From Vreelandella halophila (GTDB lineage: Bacteria > Pseudomonadota > Gammaproteobacteria > Pseudomonadales > Oleiphilaceae), in the NCBI RefSeq assembly GCF_009856365.1, contig NZ_WMEX01000003.1, positions 372,812-436,811 on the forward strand: 64,000 nt of DNA, in the 5' to 3' direction. This document shows, in pieces, positions 39,645 through 50,779 of the stretch. Made by a program: the position numbers and the translations under genes. Positions within the stretch are counted from its first letter, which is position 1, and each line of letters opens with the position of its first letter. The notes under the pieces were generated by a model that was not told the origin of the DNA, did no database searches, and worked only from the letters and a program-made list of their open reading frames with translations.

Positions 39645-40713
39645 GAGCCGCCTCCAGACAGTAATTGACAACACGTTCGGTGGCGTCCGGGACCGCCAGC
39701 TCGCGGGCCCGCTCCGCCATGGTGCGCAGCGCGTCCCGATCGTCATCGAGACGCTGGATTTCCCGCGCCAGACCCGCCGCATCCAGCTGGGACTGGGGCA
39801 TCAGAAGGGCTGCACCTGCGTCGCTGAGATGGCGCGCGTTGACCGTCTGATGATCATCCACCGCATGCGGGAAAGGCACCAGCACGGCCCCCACGCCTAC
39901 ACAGGCGAGCTCCGCCAGTGTCAGGGCGCCCGCCCGGCAGACCACCAGGTCGGCCCAGCCGTAGGCTTCCGCCATATCCCCGATAAAGGGCACCACGTCC
40001 GCCGACAGACCCGCGTCCGCATAGGCCTTGCGGGTGCTGTCCAGGTGATCCCGGCCGCACTGATGGCGGACTTCCGGCTGTTCACCGGTTGCCAGCGACG
40101 CCAGCGCCTCCGGCACCACTTCATTGATGGCGCGGGCACCACGGCTTCCCCCCAGGACCAGGAGCTTAAGCCGTTGCCCGCGCCCGATACGTTCAGCCGG
40201 GGCCGGAAGCCCCGTCAGGTCCTGGCGCACCGGGTTGCCCGTGCAGCGGGTCACGGTTCTGCTGCCATAGGCACCGGGAAACGCCTCCAAGGTGACTTCG
40301 GCCAGGTGGGAGAGCCACTGGTTGGTCATACCGGCAACCGCATTCTGTTCATGGATCACCAACGGCCGGCGCAGCAGCCAGGCCGCCAGACCACCCGGTC
40401 CGGCCGCGAAACCGCCCATACCCAGAACGCAGTCCGGGCGGAAGCGGCGGATCACCGCAACCGCCTGCCACAGCGCCCGCATCAGTTTCACTGGTGCCGC
40501 CAGACGCGTGAGGCCACCCTTGCCCCGCAGACCGGAGACCTCGATCAGGTACAGGGGGATGTCCCTGCCACCAATCAGATCGGCTTCCATGCCGCCACTG
40601 GAGCCGAGCCAGGCGACTTCATGGCCCTTTTCCCGGAGAGCTTCCGCAGTGGCCAGTGCCGGGAAAACGTGCCCGCCGGTACCGCCTGCCATGATCAGGA
40701 AACGCTGGCTCAT
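39631..40713 (-). CDS. murG: Undecaprenyldiphospho-muramoylpentapeptide GlcNAc transferase
   Basis: A 360-aa GT-B glycosyltransferase that converts lipid I to lipid II at the inner membrane face. [20 protein letters not shown] is the acceptor/diphosphate loop, and [13 protein letters not shown] and [10 protein letters not shown] bind UDP-GlcNAc. The ATG overlaps the ftsW stop (ATGA). Confidence 0.96.
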   Translation of the reverse strand: MSQRFLIMAGGTGGHVFPALATAEALREKGHEVAWLGSSGGMEADLIGGRDIPLYLIEVSGLRGKGGLTRLAAPVKLMRALWQAVAVIRRFRPDCVLGMGGFAAGPGGLAAWLLRRPLVIHEQNAVAGMTNQWLSHLAEVTLEAFPGAYGSRTVTRCTGNPVRQDLTGLPAPAERIGRGQRLKLLVLGGSRGARAINEVVPEALASLATGEQPEVRHQCGRDHLDSTRKAYADAGLSADVVPFIGDMAEAYGWADLVVCRAGALTLAELACVGVGAVLVPFPHAVDDHQTVNARHLSDAGAALLMPQSQLDAAGLAREIQRLDDDRDALRTMAERARELAVPDATERVVNYCLEAAHGRA

Positions 40714-41867
40714 GATGCATCGCCCTCCTGCGCAAGCTGATCTTCCACTTCCATCTGGACCCGCGCGATCACGCCAATGGTGACGCAGCTCACCACCAGG
40801 CTGGAGCCGCCATAGCTGACGAGCGGCAGGGTCAGGCCCTTGGTGGGCAGAAGCCCGGTGTTGACGGCCATATTGATATAGGCCTGGAGCGCGATCAGCA
40901 GGGTCAGGCCGTAGGCCAGACAGGCGCCGAACGTCATGCCGGCGTCCCGGGCCCGGCGGGCAATACGCAGGCCAGTGAGAACGAGCACCGTGAATGTCAG
41001 CAGTATGCCCAGCGCTCCCAGAAGCCCGAATTCCTCGGCAGCGATGGCAAAGATGAAATCGGTATGGGCTTCCGGCAGATAGAACAGCTTCTGGATCGAG
41101 TTGCCCAGGCCGGTTCCGGTCCATTCTCCACGACCGAACGCGATCAGCGCCTGGGTCAGCTGGTAGCCGGAATTGAACTGGTCCTTCCAGGGATCGAGGT
41201 AGGCCACCAGGCGCTCAATCCGGTACGGCTGGCTGAACAGCGCTGCGGCGCCCAGGGCCAGACCGCTCAGGCTCACCACCAGGAAGCGGCCCAGCCCGAC
41301 ACCGCTGACGAAAATGACACCAAAGGCGGCCGCCATCAGCACCACCACGGCACCGAAATCCGGTTGCACCAGCAGAAGCCCGCTGGCCGCGCCCAGGATG
41401 GCCAGCGGCTTGAGCACCCCGGGCCAGGTATCCACCACTTCCGCGTGACGCCGGACCACGTAGCCGGCCAGATAGACCACCAGAAGCCACTTGGCCGCCT
41501 CCGAAACCTGAAAGTTCGCGACACCCAGTGAGATCCAGCGGGTGCTGCCATTAACGGTGACCCCCAGGGGCGTCAGTACCAGGATCAGCAGCAGGAAGGC
41601 ACCGGCCAGCCACAGCCAGGCACCACGCAGCCACCAGACGAGCGGAATGTTGGCGGCAACCAGCCCCGCCAGGCAGCCCAGCACCACATAGACGCTCTGG
41701 CGCAGAACGAAGTGCAGCGGACTGCCATAGTTCTGTGCCGCCACATCCATGGAAGCCGATCCAATCATCACAATGCCCAGCGTCAGCAACACACCCGCAC
41801 TCAACAGAAGCGCCGTGAGTTCCCGCCGCGGCGCGCGGATGGGCATATTCCCCGCAACCGCCGTCAT
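40710..41867 (-). CDS. ftsW: Septal peptidoglycan polymerase FtsW (SEDS family)
   Basis: A 385-aa membrane glycosyltransferase that polymerises lipid II at the septum with FtsI. About ten helices are visible. PLVSYGGSSLVVS near the end and the LPEAHTDFIFA loop are SEDS signatures. It is a paralogue of RodA at 7.6 kb. It overlaps murD by 4 bases. Confidence 0.96.
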   Translation of the reverse strand: MTAVAGNMPIRAPRRELTALLLSAGVLLTLGIVMIGSASMDVAAQNYGSPLHFVLRQSVYVVLGCLAGLVAANIPLVWWLRGAWLWLAGAFLLLILVLTPLGVTVNGSTRWISLGVANFQVSEAAKWLLVVYLAGYVVRRHAEVVDTWPGVLKPLAILGAASGLLLVQPDFGAVVVLMAAAFGVIFVSGVGLGRFLVVSLSGLALGAAALFSQPYRIERLVAYLDPWKDQFNSGYQLTQALIAFGRGEWTGTGLGNSIQKLFYLPEAHTDFIFAIAAEEFGLLGALGILLTFTVLVLTGLRIARRARDAGMTFGACLAYGLTLLIALQAYINMAVNTGLLPTKGLTLPLVSYGGSSLVVSCVTIGVIARVQMEVEDQLAQEGDAS

Positions 41868-43204
41868 AACGCCTCCACAGCCCGGGCGAAAGCATCGCCC
41901 CGGGCCTCATAGCTGCTGTACTGATCCAGACTCGAGCAGGCCGGGGAAAGCAGTACCCGGTCCCCGGCGCAAGCCTTGTCCGACGCGACCTTTACCGCTT
42001 CCTCCATCGTGCTGACACGCGTGCTGGCCACGAGGTTACCCAGAGCCTCTTCCAGGATCGGCGCATCCTGGCCCATGAGCACCAGATGGCGGACCCGCCC
42101 GGTCACCGCCTCCACCAGCGGGGACAGATCCGCTCCCTTGGCATCGCCGCCAGCAATCAGCACCAGCTGGCCCTCGGCGGGCGCCAGGCTTTCGATTGCG
42201 GCCCGTGTGGCGCCCACATTGGTGGCCTTGGAATCGTTCACCCAGAGCACGCCGCTGTGTTCCCGCAGGCTCTGGCTGCGGTGCGGCAGGCCCCGGAACC
42301 GGCGGGCGGCCGCCAGCATGGCGTCCATGGGCAGCCCGACCGCATTGCCCAGCGCCAGCGCCGCCAGCACATTGGCGATGTTGTGCATGCCGGCCACGCC
42401 CAGCTCGCTGGCGTGCATCAGGTTATCCAGACCATGGGTCAGCCAGAGACCGGTTTCGTCCTCGCGGGTACTGAAGACCCCGAGGTCCACCCGGAAGAGT
42501 CCGAAGAAATGCGGCACCATGCCCTCGTTGAGCAGCGGCTGGCTCAGGGGATCGTCCAGGTTCACGACGGCATTGCGTGCGCCCTGGAAGATCCGGTGCT
42601 TGGCCTGGAAGTAGCTCATCCGGTCCGGGTAGCGGTCCATGTGGTCATCGCTGACGTTGAGGACCGTGGCCACCTCGGCTTTCAGATCCGTGGTGCGTTC
42701 CAGCTGGAAACTGGAAACCTCCAGGATATAGAGCGGCACATCCGGGGCGATCAGATCCAGCGCCGGCGTACCCAGGTTGCCTCCCACACCGGCATTCACA
42801 CCGGCCTCCGCGGCCATCTGCCCGAGAAGCGTGGTGACCGTGCTCTTGCCGTTGGAGCCCGTGATGGCCACCACCGGTGCCGCCACGGCTTCCCGGAACA
42901 GGTCCAGGTCGCCGGAAATCCGCACACCCGCCTCGGCGGCCGCCGCGATCGCCGGTTCATCCAGGCTGATCCCGGGGCTGACGATGAGTTCATCGAAACC
43001 GCAGAACCAGTCCGGATCAAAGGCGCCGGTGACCACTTCCAGATCCGGCCAGCGCTCGCGCACCTCAGCAAGACCCGGCGGCTGGGCACGGCTGTCCGCC
43101 ACGGCCAGTTGCCGGCCGAGTGCATGGCAATGACGCACGCACGACAGGCCGGTAGCTCCCAGCCCGACGATGAGTGTGCGACGATCCGATGCAATCAGTG
43201 CCAT
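41864..43204 (-). CDS. murD: UDP-N-acetylmuramoylalanine--D-glutamate ligase
   Basis: A 446-aa ligase adding D-Glu. GLGATGLSCVRH starts the UDP domain, GSNGKSTVTTLLGQ is the P-loop and WVNDSKATNVGATRAAIESL the C-terminal block. ATG 43204 is chosen; longer in-frame extensions lie inside mraY on a different frame. It follows mraY by 11 bases. Confidence 0.95.
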   Translation of the reverse strand: MALIASDRRTLIVGLGATGLSCVRHCHALGRQLAVADSRAQPPGLAEVRERWPDLEVVTGAFDPDWFCGFDELIVSPGISLDEPAIAAAAEAGVRISGDLDLFREAVAAPVVAITGSNGKSTVTTLLGQMAAEAGVNAGVGGNLGTPALDLIAPDVPLYILEVSSFQLERTTDLKAEVATVLNVSDDHMDRYPDRMSYFQAKHRIFQGARNAVVNLDDPLSQPLLNEGMVPHFFGLFRVDLGVFSTREDETGLWLTHGLDNLMHASELGVAGMHNIANVLAALALGNAVGLPMDAMLAAARRFRGLPHRSQSLREHSGVLWVNDSKATNVGATRAAIESLAPAEGQLVLIAGGDAKGADLSPLVEAVTGRVRHLVLMGQDAPILEEALGNLVASTRVSTMEEAVKVASDKACAGDRVLLSPACSSLDQYSSYEARGDAFARAVEAL

Positions 43205-43215
43205 GACTGTCTGCC

Positions 43216-44301
43216 CTACCTCAGCTTGAGGGTCGCAAGACCCACGAGTACGAGAATGACCGTGATGACCCAGAACCGCACGATCACGCGCGGCTCCGGC
43301 CAGCCCTTGAGTTCGAAGTGGTGATGCAGCGGTGCCATGCGGAAAACCCGCCGCCCGGTCAGCTTGAACGAAGCGACCTGAACGATGACCGACAGGGTTT
43401 CCACCACGAAAATGCCGCCCATGATGAACAGCACGATCTCCTGGCGGACGATGACCGCCAGGACCCCAAGGCCTGCACCCAGCGCCAGGGAACCCACGTC
43501 CCCCATGAAGACCTGCGCGGGATAGGTGTTGAACCACAGAAAGCCCAGGCCGGCACCGACAAGGGCGCCGCAGTAGACAAGCAGCTCACCGGTGCCGGGC
43601 AGGTTCGGAATCTGCAGGTAATCCGCGAAATTGGCGTGGCCTGAGGCGTAGGCGAAGATCCCCAGGGCCGCCCCGACCATGACCGTAGGCATGATTGCCA
43701 GCCCATCCAGCCCGTCAGTGAGGTTGACGGCATTGCTGCTGCCGACGATCACCAGGTAGCTCAGAACCACAAAGGCAACCGGCCCCATCAGCAAGCCGAA
43801 ATCCTTGAAGAACGGCATAATGAGCGTGATTTCCTGGGGCAGCGTGGCGGTGGCGTACAGAGCCACGGCTGCCAGGAAGCCGGTTACCGACTGCCAGAAA
43901 TACTTCCAGCGTGCCGGCAGCCCTTTGGGATTGCGATCCACAACCTTTCGGTAGTCATCAACCCAGCCAATGGCACCGAATGCCAGCGTCACGCCCAGCG
44001 TGATCCAGACATAACGGTTGCTCAGGTCCGACCACAGGAGTGTGCTCAGCGCCACCGCCACCAGGATAAGCGCACCGCCCATGGTGGGAGTTCCGGCCTT
44101 GCTCAGGTGTGTTTCGGGGCCGTCATCCCGCACCGCCTGGCCGATCTGATACTGCGCCAGATGCCGGATCATGGCGGGGCCGATGAGCAACGAGGTCAGC
44201 AGTGCCGTCAGCACCCCCAGGATGCCCCGGAGCGTAATGTACTGGAACACGGCAAAGCCGCTGATGTACTGCGCCAGAAAATCAGTCAGCCAGACTAGCA
44301 T
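43216..44301 (-). CDS. mraY: Phospho-N-acetylmuramoyl-pentapeptide transferase
   Basis: A 361-aa polytopic enzyme that makes lipid I from UDP-MurNAc-pentapeptide and undecaprenyl phosphate. The catalytic aspartate region [20 protein letters not shown] and the PLHHHFEL motif that binds nucleotide are all present, and about ten helices are visible. It overlaps murF by 7 bases. Confidence 0.97.
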   Translation of the reverse strand: MLVWLTDFLAQYISGFAVFQYITLRGILGVLTALLTSLLIGPAMIRHLAQYQIGQAVRDDGPETHLSKAGTPTMGGALILVAVALSTLLWSDLSNRYVWITLGVTLAFGAIGWVDDYRKVVDRNPKGLPARWKYFWQSVTGFLAAVALYATATLPQEITLIMPFFKDFGLLMGPVAFVVLSYLVIVGSSNAVNLTDGLDGLAIMPTVMVGAALGIFAYASGHANFADYLQIPNLPGTGELLVYCGALVGAGLGFLWFNTYPAQVFMGDVGSLALGAGLGVLAVIVRQEIVLFIMGGIFVVETLSVIVQVASFKLTGRRVFRMAPLHHHFELKGWPEPRVIVRFWVITVILVLVGLATLKLR

Positions 44302-45665
44302 GCGTCGTCGTTCCTCTCTCTGAGACGGGTGACCGCCCGATCCATGCCCGCGCTGCGCGAGCCCTTGACCAGGATCGAAGCGACCTCCCCCAGTTCATCC
44401 CACACCCGGTCCGCCAGTGATTCCGGGGCGTCGCCGGTGTGGGTCCCGTCACCGAAGCCGTCGGCGTAATCGCTGGCATGGCTTCCGGTGACCATCAGTT
44501 GTTCAATGCCCAGCTGCCGGGCGAGTTCACCCAGGGCCCGGTGCTGGCTGGCCGCTTCCGACCCCAGTTCCGCCATATCCCCCAGCAGGGCAAACCGCGG
44601 TGCCGGCATGGCGGCCAGAGTCCGCAGGGCAGCCGCCATGGAGGCCGGGTTGGCGTTGTAGCTGTCGTTGAGAATGCGGATGCCCGGCCGCAGGGTGATG
44701 GGCTCCAGCCGACCGGCCACAGCCGGTGTGTTTGCCAGCCCGCGAGCGACCCGATCCATGCCCAATCCCAGACTGTGCGCCGCTGCGGCCACCAGAAGGG
44801 CATTGGCCACGTTGTGCCGGCCCGGAATGGGCAGCCGGATGTCGGTGGCGGTCACGGCATCACCGAGCAGTGTGAACGCGATGCCGTCGGCATCCTCGCG
44901 GATGGACTCCGCCCGGAAGCTGGCATCCTGGTCCCCCTGCGCGGAGATGCTGAGCACCCGCCGCATACCGGCCCGTGCCCGCCAGTCCTCAAAAGCAGCC
45001 TCGTCATGATTCAGGATGACGGTGCCTCCAGCGCGCACGGAATCGATGATCTCACCCTTAGCGGAGACAATGTTCTCCAGGCTGCCAAAGCCCTCCAGAT
45101 GCGCCGCACTGGCATTGGTAATGATACCGACGTCCGGCGCAGCCAGAGACCCTGTCCAGGCGATCTCGCCGAGCCCGCTGGCCCCCAGCTCCACGACTGC
45201 GAACTCTGCATCCGGCCCGAGCTGGAGCAGGGTCAGCGGCGCACCGATCTCATTGTTCAGGTTGCCCTCGGTTGCCATCACGGAGCCGGCTTCTGCCAGC
45301 ACCGTCTGCATCATCTGCCGGGTGGTGGTCTTGCCGGAGCTGCCCGTAATCCCGACCAGTTTCCCCGCGAATTCGGCACGGTTGAGCCCGGCGAGGCGCC
45401 CCAGTGCGTAACGGCTGTCCCGCACCTGGATCACCGGCATACTGGCATCCACCTTCTTCTCCGCAACGATGGCACAGGCGCCCGCTTTTTCCGCTTCCCG
45501 CACGAAGTCATGACCGTCGTACCGGTCCCCGCTCAGAGCCACGTAGAGACCCCCCTTCGCCAGCGTCCGGGTATCAATGCCGACACGACTGAAGAACAGG
45601 TCCTCACCCCGCAGGGTGCCCTGAACCAGGGGTGTGATTTCCGCCAGGGAGAATGCCCGCATCAT
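44295..45665 (-). CDS. murF: UDP-MurNAc-tripeptide--D-Ala-D-Ala ligase
   Basis: A 456-aa ligase adding the D-Ala-D-Ala dipeptide. [16 protein letters not shown] is the P-loop; [20 protein letters not shown] opens the uridine domain and [11 protein letters not shown] the C-terminal domain. Two adjacent ATG codons (45665 and 45662) could start it. It overlaps murE by 4 bases. Confidence 0.95.
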   Translation of the reverse strand: MMRAFSLAEITPLVQGTLRGEDLFFSRVGIDTRTLAKGGLYVALSGDRYDGHDFVREAEKAGACAIVAEKKVDASMPVIQVRDSRYALGRLAGLNRAEFAGKLVGITGSSGKTTTRQMMQTVLAEAGSVMATEGNLNNEIGAPLTLLQLGPDAEFAVVELGASGLGEIAWTGSLAAPDVGIITNASAAHLEGFGSLENIVSAKGEIIDSVRAGGTVILNHDEAAFEDWRARAGMRRVLSISAQGDQDASFRAESIREDADGIAFTLLGDAVTATDIRLPIPGRHNVANALLVAAAAHSLGLGMDRVARGLANTPAVAGRLEPITLRPGIRILNDSYNANPASMAAALRTLAAMPAPRFALLGDMAELGSEAASQHRALGELARQLGIEQLMVTGSHASDYADGFGDGTHTGDAPESLADRVWDELGEVASILVKGSRSAGMDRAVTRLRERNDDAC

Positions 45666-47149
45666 GCTGCTTCCCCTCCCTCACCGATCAGTCTGCGCAC
45701 CACGCCGGCATCGCTGAAGGCGGTACGGACGCCACCACGCTCCTGGGTGGTTTCATGGCCCTTGCCCGCGATCAGCACCAGGTCCGTCGTATCCGCTTCC
45801 CGGAAGGCGGTGGTGATAGCGTTGTCACGGTCATGGATGACCCGCACACCGGCGGCATCGGCCATTCCGGAAAGGATGTCCGCCACGATGCCCTCCGGTG
45901 ATTCATCACGCGGGTTGTCATCGGTCAGAATCACATGGTCCGCCAGCCGTTCCGCCACTTCGCCCATGGCCGGGCGTTTGGTCTGGTCACGATTGCCGCC
46001 ACAGCCGAAGACACACCACAGCTCGCCACTGACATGGGGCCTGAGAGCTGCCAGAGCGTGTTCAAGCGCCGCTGCTGTGTGGGCGTAATCAATCACCAGC
46101 TTCAGCCCGCTGGTCGCCGCATAGGGCTCAAGGCGCCCCGGAGGCGCTTCCACCCCGGCGGCCGCGGTCTCCACCACCCCGGGGGGAATCCCCAGGGCCA
46201 GTGCGGCGGCACTGGCGGCCGCCAGATTCTCAATATTGAAATGGCCCATCAGGCGGGTCTGCAGTGACAGCCGCCCCAGACGGGTATCGAGGATCGCGGC
46301 CATACCGTCGCTGGCGGGCCGGGCATCACGGATGCGGCATTCGAGCTGCTCCGCCGTGTACCCGTAACGCCAGAGGCGGGTTTCGGCCGGCAACCGACCA
46401 GGTAGCTGGCGGCCGAAATCATCATCCGCATTGACCACCGCAATGTCCGGCTCATGATCCATGAAGAGACGCGCCTTGGCGGCACCGTACGCTGCCATAT
46501 CAGCGTGGTAATCCAGATGCTCGGGCGAAAGATTGGTGAATACGCCGGCATCAAACCGCACCCGGTCTACCCGGCCCTGCACAAGGGCGTGGGATGAAAC
46601 TTCCATGACCACCGCTTTCGCGCCCTGATCCAGGAAGCCAGCCAGGAGGCTGTGCACCCGGGTCACATCGGGGGTGGTATGGCTGGCCGTCTCCCGGGAT
46701 TCCCGGAAGGCGTAGCCAAGGGTCCCCATGGTAGCCGCGGGAATACCACCAGCCTCCAGAATGGCCGCGATGAAGCCGGTAACCGAGGTTTTACCGTTGG
46801 TACCGGTCACTCCGATCACGGTGAGGTGGGCGGATGGATGGCCATGAAAGTAATCGGCCAGACCGGCCAGGCAGTCACCCAGGCCGGCAACCGGAACCAG
46901 GACGGCCCCACGGTACTCTCTGGGGTCCCCGGCGCCATCCTCCAGCAGGATCGCCACCGCTCCGTTCGCGACGGCGTCATCCACGTACGCCCAGGCATCC
47001 CCGCCGGAACCCGCCAGCGCGATGAAGGCATCCCCCGGGCGGACCCGCCGGCTGTCAGCGCTCAAGCCATGCACCCAGACATCCAGTACCGATGGAATGG
47101 CAGCCCGATCCCTTAGAAGGTTCTTGAGACTGTGCGCGACGTGGCTCAT
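45662..47149 (-). CDS. murE: UDP-MurNAc-L-Ala-D-Glu--meso-DAP ligase
   Basis: A 495-aa ligase adding diaminopimelate. GVTGTNGKTSVTGFIAAIL is the P-loop. DNPRDESP is the motif that selects meso-diaminopimelate (DNPR), so the peptidoglycan is of the usual Gram-negative A1-gamma type. SADSRRVRPGDAFIAL matches the family start. It overlaps ftsI by 4 bases. Confidence 0.96.
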   Translation of the reverse strand: MSHVAHSLKNLLRDRAAIPSVLDVWVHGLSADSRRVRPGDAFIALAGSGGDAWAYVDDAVANGAVAILLEDGAGDPREYRGAVLVPVAGLGDCLAGLADYFHGHPSAHLTVIGVTGTNGKTSVTGFIAAILEAGGIPAATMGTLGYAFRESRETASHTTPDVTRVHSLLAGFLDQGAKAVVMEVSSHALVQGRVDRVRFDAGVFTNLSPEHLDYHADMAAYGAAKARLFMDHEPDIAVVNADDDFGRQLPGRLPAETRLWRYGYTAEQLECRIRDARPASDGMAAILDTRLGRLSLQTRLMGHFNIENLAAASAAALALGIPPGVVETAAAGVEAPPGRLEPYAATSGLKLVIDYAHTAAALEHALAALRPHVSGELWCVFGCGGNRDQTKRPAMGEVAERLADHVILTDDNPRDESPEGIVADILSGMADAAGVRVIHDRDNAITTAFREADTTDLVLIAGKGHETTQERGGVRTAFSDAGVVRRLIGEGGEAA

Positions 47150-48885
47150 CCCTGCCCCCCATCAGTCCCGGTGGATTCGTCAGCCATGGACGCCCCCCCG
47201 GAGGGGCTGACATTCAGCAGTCGCAGCGCGTCACCCATGATGCGTCCAAAGATGGGCGCGGCCACCTCACCGCCGTAGTACTCGGTGCGTGAAGGCGCAT
47301 CAACAGTGACCACGGTGACCACCTGCGGATCATCAACCGGGCCCATGCCGGCGAACAGCGCCTTGTACTGGTCGGCCTCATAGCCGCTGGCGCCGACCAG
47401 GTGGACTGTCCCGGTCTTGCCCGCCAGACGGTAGATGCCCTGGTCCGCACGCGTGCCGGTGCCCTCTTCCACAACCCTGGCAAGCATCGCCCGCACCTGG
47501 CGCGCGGTCTCTTGCGACATGACCCGATGGCCCTTGGGTGCCTCATCGTTTTTAAGCAGGGTCACGGGATAACGGATACCGCCATTGGCCAGGGTCATGT
47601 AAGCCTGGGCCATCTGCAGCGCGTTCACGCTGAGCCCATAGCCATAGGAAAGCGCCGCCACCTCAACCGGCCGCAGGTTCACGCTCGCCGGCAGGATACC
47701 CACCGACTCCCCAGGGAAGCCGATGCCCGTGGACTGCCCGAATCCCACGCTGTAGAACAGGTTCTGGAGCCGCTCCCCGGAGAGCTCGGAAGCGACGCGG
47801 CTGATGCCCACATTCGAGGAACGGACAATGATCTCGGCGAGCGAGAGCCGGCCGTAATCGTGATGATCCCGAATCGTGTAGGCGCCCATCTGGCGGTAGC
47901 CAGGGCTGGTGTTAATGACGGTTTCCGGGGTGAACTCGCCAGACTCAAGAGCCGCCGCTGCCGTAAAGGGCTTGACGGTCGAGCCCGGCTCATACAGGTC
48001 GGTGATCGCGCGGTTGCGGACACGGGCCGGATCCCGTTGTCCACGGTCATTCGGGTTCAGCGCCGGCTGGTTGGCCATCGCCAGGATCTCACCGCTGTCC
48101 ACATCCAGCATGACCACGGTACCACCGCGCGCACCATGGGCCTCGACGGCAGCCTTCAGCTCACGGTAGGCGAGGTACTGGAGCCGGAGGTCGAGGCTCA
48201 GATTGAGGTCGTTACCGGGATGGGCTTCACGGATGGGGCCAAGGTCCCGGATGGTGCGCCCACGGTTATCCCGGAGTACGCGCTTGCTCCCCTTCTCACC
48301 CGCCAGCCAGTGATTGAAGGACAGCTCCATCCCCTCCTGGCCCTGTTCATCGATGTTGGTGAACCCGATCACGTGTGAGGTCACTTCCCCCGCCGGGTAG
48401 TAGCGGCGGTATTCGCGCCGGCTGTAGACACCGGGAACTTCCAGCTCCATGACTTCCCGAGCCAGTGCAGGCTGCACCTTGCGGCGCAGGTAGAGAAATT
48501 CACGCTCGCTGTTGCTGGCAAGGCGCTCGCGCAGTTGTGCCGCGTCCAGTTCCGCCGCCTCTGCAAGCCGGGGTATGGCGGGATGGTCCGATGGCAGCTC
48601 GCCGGGATTGGCCCACAGGGTCTTCACCGGGGTGCTTATGGCCAGGGGTTCGCCATGACGGTCGCGGATCACGCCACGGTTGGCATCGATGGGTTCCACG
48701 CGGGCGGTGCGTGCTTCGCCCTGCTCGCGCAGGAATTCATTGTCCAGGACCTGAAGCTCCACCAGCCGAGCGCCGACAGCGGCAGCGGAGCCCAGTACCG
48801 CCACCAGCACCAGCAGGTGCCGCCACGAAGCCATAGCCACGCGGTCGTGCCTGCGAGCGGTCTGTTGGTGTTTTTGTCCCGCCAT
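47146..48885 (-). CDS. ftsI: Septal peptidoglycan transpeptidase FtsI (PBP3)
   Basis: A 579-aa class B penicillin-binding protein, partner of FtsW. An N-terminal membrane helix (about residues 21-40) is followed by the pedestal domain and the transpeptidase domain with PGSTVKPF (nucleophile Ser), SSNVGIS (SxN) and AGKTGTVHL (KTG). It lies after ftsL by 4 bases. Confidence 0.96.
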   Translation of the reverse strand: MAGQKHQQTARRHDRVAMASWRHLLVLVAVLGSAAAVGARLVELQVLDNEFLREQGEARTARVEPIDANRGVIRDRHGEPLAISTPVKTLWANPGELPSDHPAIPRLAEAAELDAAQLRERLASNSEREFLYLRRKVQPALAREVMELEVPGVYSRREYRRYYPAGEVTSHVIGFTNIDEQGQEGMELSFNHWLAGEKGSKRVLRDNRGRTIRDLGPIREAHPGNDLNLSLDLRLQYLAYRELKAAVEAHGARGGTVVMLDVDSGEILAMANQPALNPNDRGQRDPARVRNRAITDLYEPGSTVKPFTAAAALESGEFTPETVINTSPGYRQMGAYTIRDHHDYGRLSLAEIIVRSSNVGISRVASELSGERLQNLFYSVGFGQSTGIGFPGESVGILPASVNLRPVEVAALSYGYGLSVNALQMAQAYMTLANGGIRYPVTLLKNDEAPKGHRVMSQETARQVRAMLARVVEEGTGTRADQGIYRLAGKTGTVHLVGASGYEADQYKALFAGMGPVDDPQVVTVVTVDAPSRTEYYGGEVAAPIFGRIMGDALRLLNVSPSGGASMADESTGTDGGQG

Positions 48886-48889
48886 GAAT

Positions 48890-49267
48890 CTACCGCGTTG
48901 TCACGACTACAATGTCATCGCGGGCGGGAACCTTCATTTCCAGTTCCCGCGCCGCGCGCCCTTCCACATGGCTGTGCGCGCTGAGCGCACTCTGTTCCAG
49001 AAGAAGCTGTGTCCACTGCCGCTGATAGGCATCCCGCTCATCCCGCAGATCAGTCAGGGTGCCGTACAGCGTCCGGTTGAGATGGGATGCATACACCACA
49101 GCCAGTGCCGAAACCGTCAGCACCAGCAGCATCAGCAGCGTCACCAGCACCCTGGAACCCCAGAGCCCCCGAAAGATACGACCGGAAATACGTGCCGCAG
49201 CGTCCAGCACTTCCCGCCAGCGCAGCGCGCGCCCTCCGGTTTCGGACCTGACTGCCGTTGCCCCCAT
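48890..49267 (-). CDS. ftsL: Cell division protein FtsL
   Basis: A 125-aa bitopic protein: short cytoplasmic part, a helix at about 38-60 (SRVLVTLLMLLVLTVSALAV), then a periplasmic leucine-zipper coiled coil that assembles with FtsB and FtsQ and activates FtsWI. Length and position between rsmH and ftsI fix the identity; sequence alone is weakly conserved. Confidence 0.9.
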   Translation of the reverse strand: MGATAVRSETGGRALRWREVLDAAARISGRIFRGLWGSRVLVTLLMLLVLTVSALAVVYASHLNRTLYGTLTDLRDERDAYQRQWTQLLLEQSALSAHSHVEGRAARELEMKVPARDDIVVVTTR

Positions 49268-49269
49268 GA

Positions 49270-50202
49270 TCAGGCCTCCCCCGCACTGCTGCGTTCAAGC
49301 ACACGCATCACTGCGCTGCGCGCACGCACATTCACACTGCGTTCAGCCTCCGATGCCTGTACGGCACGGCCCACTGTCCGGAATCCCGTCTCTTCCATCT
49401 CAGCCGTCACCGGCACACCACGTGGCAGTTGCGGGCCCCGGCTGCGGTCGCGCATGAAGCGCTTCACGCGGCGATCCTCCAATGAATGGAAGCTGATCAC
49501 CACAAGACGCCCCCCCGGGCCGAGATGGTCCACCGCCTGGCAAAGAGCCTCGTCCAGCTGTGGCAGCTCCTCATTCACCCGGATACGGATCGCCTGGAAC
49601 GAGCGGGTCGCCGGGTGCTTGTAGCGGTCCTCAAACGGCACTGCCTCACGGATCAGCTCGGCCAGCTGCGTAGTGCGGGTAACCGGCTGTTCCTGCCGGG
49701 CCTCGACAATGCGGCGCGCAATCCGCTTCGCGAACCGCTCCTCGCCGTAGTCACGCAGAACCCGCGCAATCTCCTTCTCATCCTCGCGTGCCAGCCAGTC
49801 GGCGGCGCTCTGGCCCGCGTCCGGATCCATCCGCATATCCAGCGGGCCGTCGTGCCGGAAACTGAAGCCACGCTCCGGCTCATCCAGCTGCGGGGAGGAA
49901 ACACCCAGATCGAAAAGAACGCCGTCGACCCAGGACCAGCCGGCTTCATTCAGGAGCCCGGCCAGGCTGCCAAAGTCGCCGCGCTGTACACTGACCCGCG
50001 GATCCGCCTCCGCCAGTTCCCTGGCCACACGGATCGCTTCCGGATCACGGTCCAGAACCAGGAGCTGACCGGTATCATCCAGCTGGTCGAGAATGGCCCG
50101 GCTGTGGCCGCCCCGGCCGAAGGTGGCATCCACATACCTGCCCGCCGGCGTGGTCACCAACGCGTCAACGGCTTCCTGTTGCAGTACGGACTCATGAGCC
50201 AT
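49270..50202 (-). CDS. rsmH: 16S rRNA (cytosine(1402)-N4)-methyltransferase
   Basis: A 310-aa SAM enzyme that methylates C1402 in the ribosomal P site. [14 protein letters not shown] is the SAM motif, [15 protein letters not shown] and [15 protein letters not shown] are family blocks. The start is ATG 50202 with GGAG 8 bases up rather than the TTG two codons earlier. It follows mraZ by 20 bases. Confidence 0.96.
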   Translation of the reverse strand: MAHESVLQQEAVDALVTTPAGRYVDATFGRGGHSRAILDQLDDTGQLLVLDRDPEAIRVARELAEADPRVSVQRGDFGSLAGLLNEAGWSWVDGVLFDLGVSSPQLDEPERGFSFRHDGPLDMRMDPDAGQSAADWLAREDEKEIARVLRDYGEERFAKRIARRIVEARQEQPVTRTTQLAELIREAVPFEDRYKHPATRSFQAIRIRVNEELPQLDEALCQAVDHLGPGGRLVVISFHSLEDRRVKRFMRDRSRGPQLPRGVPVTAEMEETGFRTVGRAVQASEAERSVNVRARSAVMRVLERSSAGEA

Positions 50203-50222
50203 GGCCAATTCTCCAGTCCCCG

Positions 50223-50672
50223 CTAAAGCGACAGGGACTTCATCTCTTCCGGGATTTCCTCATCGCCGTCATCCTCCTCAAGCCAGGCCATCCAGCGGTC
50301 CTCGCTCCAGAGTTCCAGCTTGCGGCCCTGGCCGACCAGGTAGAGCTTCTTCTCCAGGCCGGCGTAATCACGCAGCGGCTGCGGCACCAGAATCCGGCCC
50401 GCGCCATCCAGCTCCAGCGGTGTGGCATAACCAATGAGCAGCCGCTGGGTGCGGCGTACCGCCTTGTTGAAGCTCGGCAACGCTTCGATCTTGGGCAGGA
50501 TCTCCTCCCACTGCGGCTCGGGGTAGACCAGCAGGCAGCGTTCCTCGGTGTGGGCGGTCAGCACAATACGGCCACCACAGAGGGTCTCGAGGTCCTCGCG
50601 CACACGAGCGGGGATAGCCAGGCGCCCCTTGGCGTCCATATTGATCGCATGACTGCCGAGAAAATTCGTCAT
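50223..50672 (-). CDS. mraZ: Division/cell-wall cluster regulator MraZ
   Basis: A 149-aa AbrB/SpoVT-like double-psi protein that binds direct repeats upstream of its own gene and represses the dcw operon. Two MraZ repeats are clear: [15 protein letters not shown] (about 12-26) and [15 protein letters not shown] (about 86-101), each with the GR-LxxP core. It is the first gene of the cluster, with its repeat target just upstream. Confidence 0.96.
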   Translation of the reverse strand: MTNFLGSHAINMDAKGRLAIPARVREDLETLCGGRIVLTAHTEERCLLVYPEPQWEEILPKIEALPSFNKAVRRTQRLLIGYATPLELDGAGRILVPQPLRDYAGLEKKLYLVGQGRKLELWSEDRWMAWLEEDDGDEEIPEEMKSLSL

Positions 50673-50726
50673 GGTCGATTCGCTACCCCGATTCAGTGGC
50701 CCGGATCACCAACTGACCCAATGCCA

Positions 50727-50772
50727 CCACTCATTACCCACAAGACACCACTTGATGCCACTTTTTACCACT
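50727..50772 (-). promoter_or_regulatory. MraZ-type operator: AGTGG repeats at about 10-bp spacing
   Basis: On the minus strand AGTGG occurs at 50772-50768, 50762-50758 and 50752-50748 (exactly 10 bp apart), then TGTGG at 50742-50738 and AGTGG at 50731-50727. E. coli MraZ binds direct repeats with a TGGG core and 10-bp period. The array lies just downstream of the predicted promoter, well placed to block transcription. Confidence 0.75.
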
Positions 50773-50779
50773 TGGCGAC

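Noticed and set aside
39644..39782. A 46-codon N-terminal extension of murC
   Set aside because: It lies in murG sequence on another frame, and a good ribosome site precedes the ATG at 39644.
40713..41124. A long N-terminal extension of murG, and a similar one for murD (43204-43537)
   Set aside because: Both read through the upstream membrane-protein genes out of frame and yield no homologous sequence.
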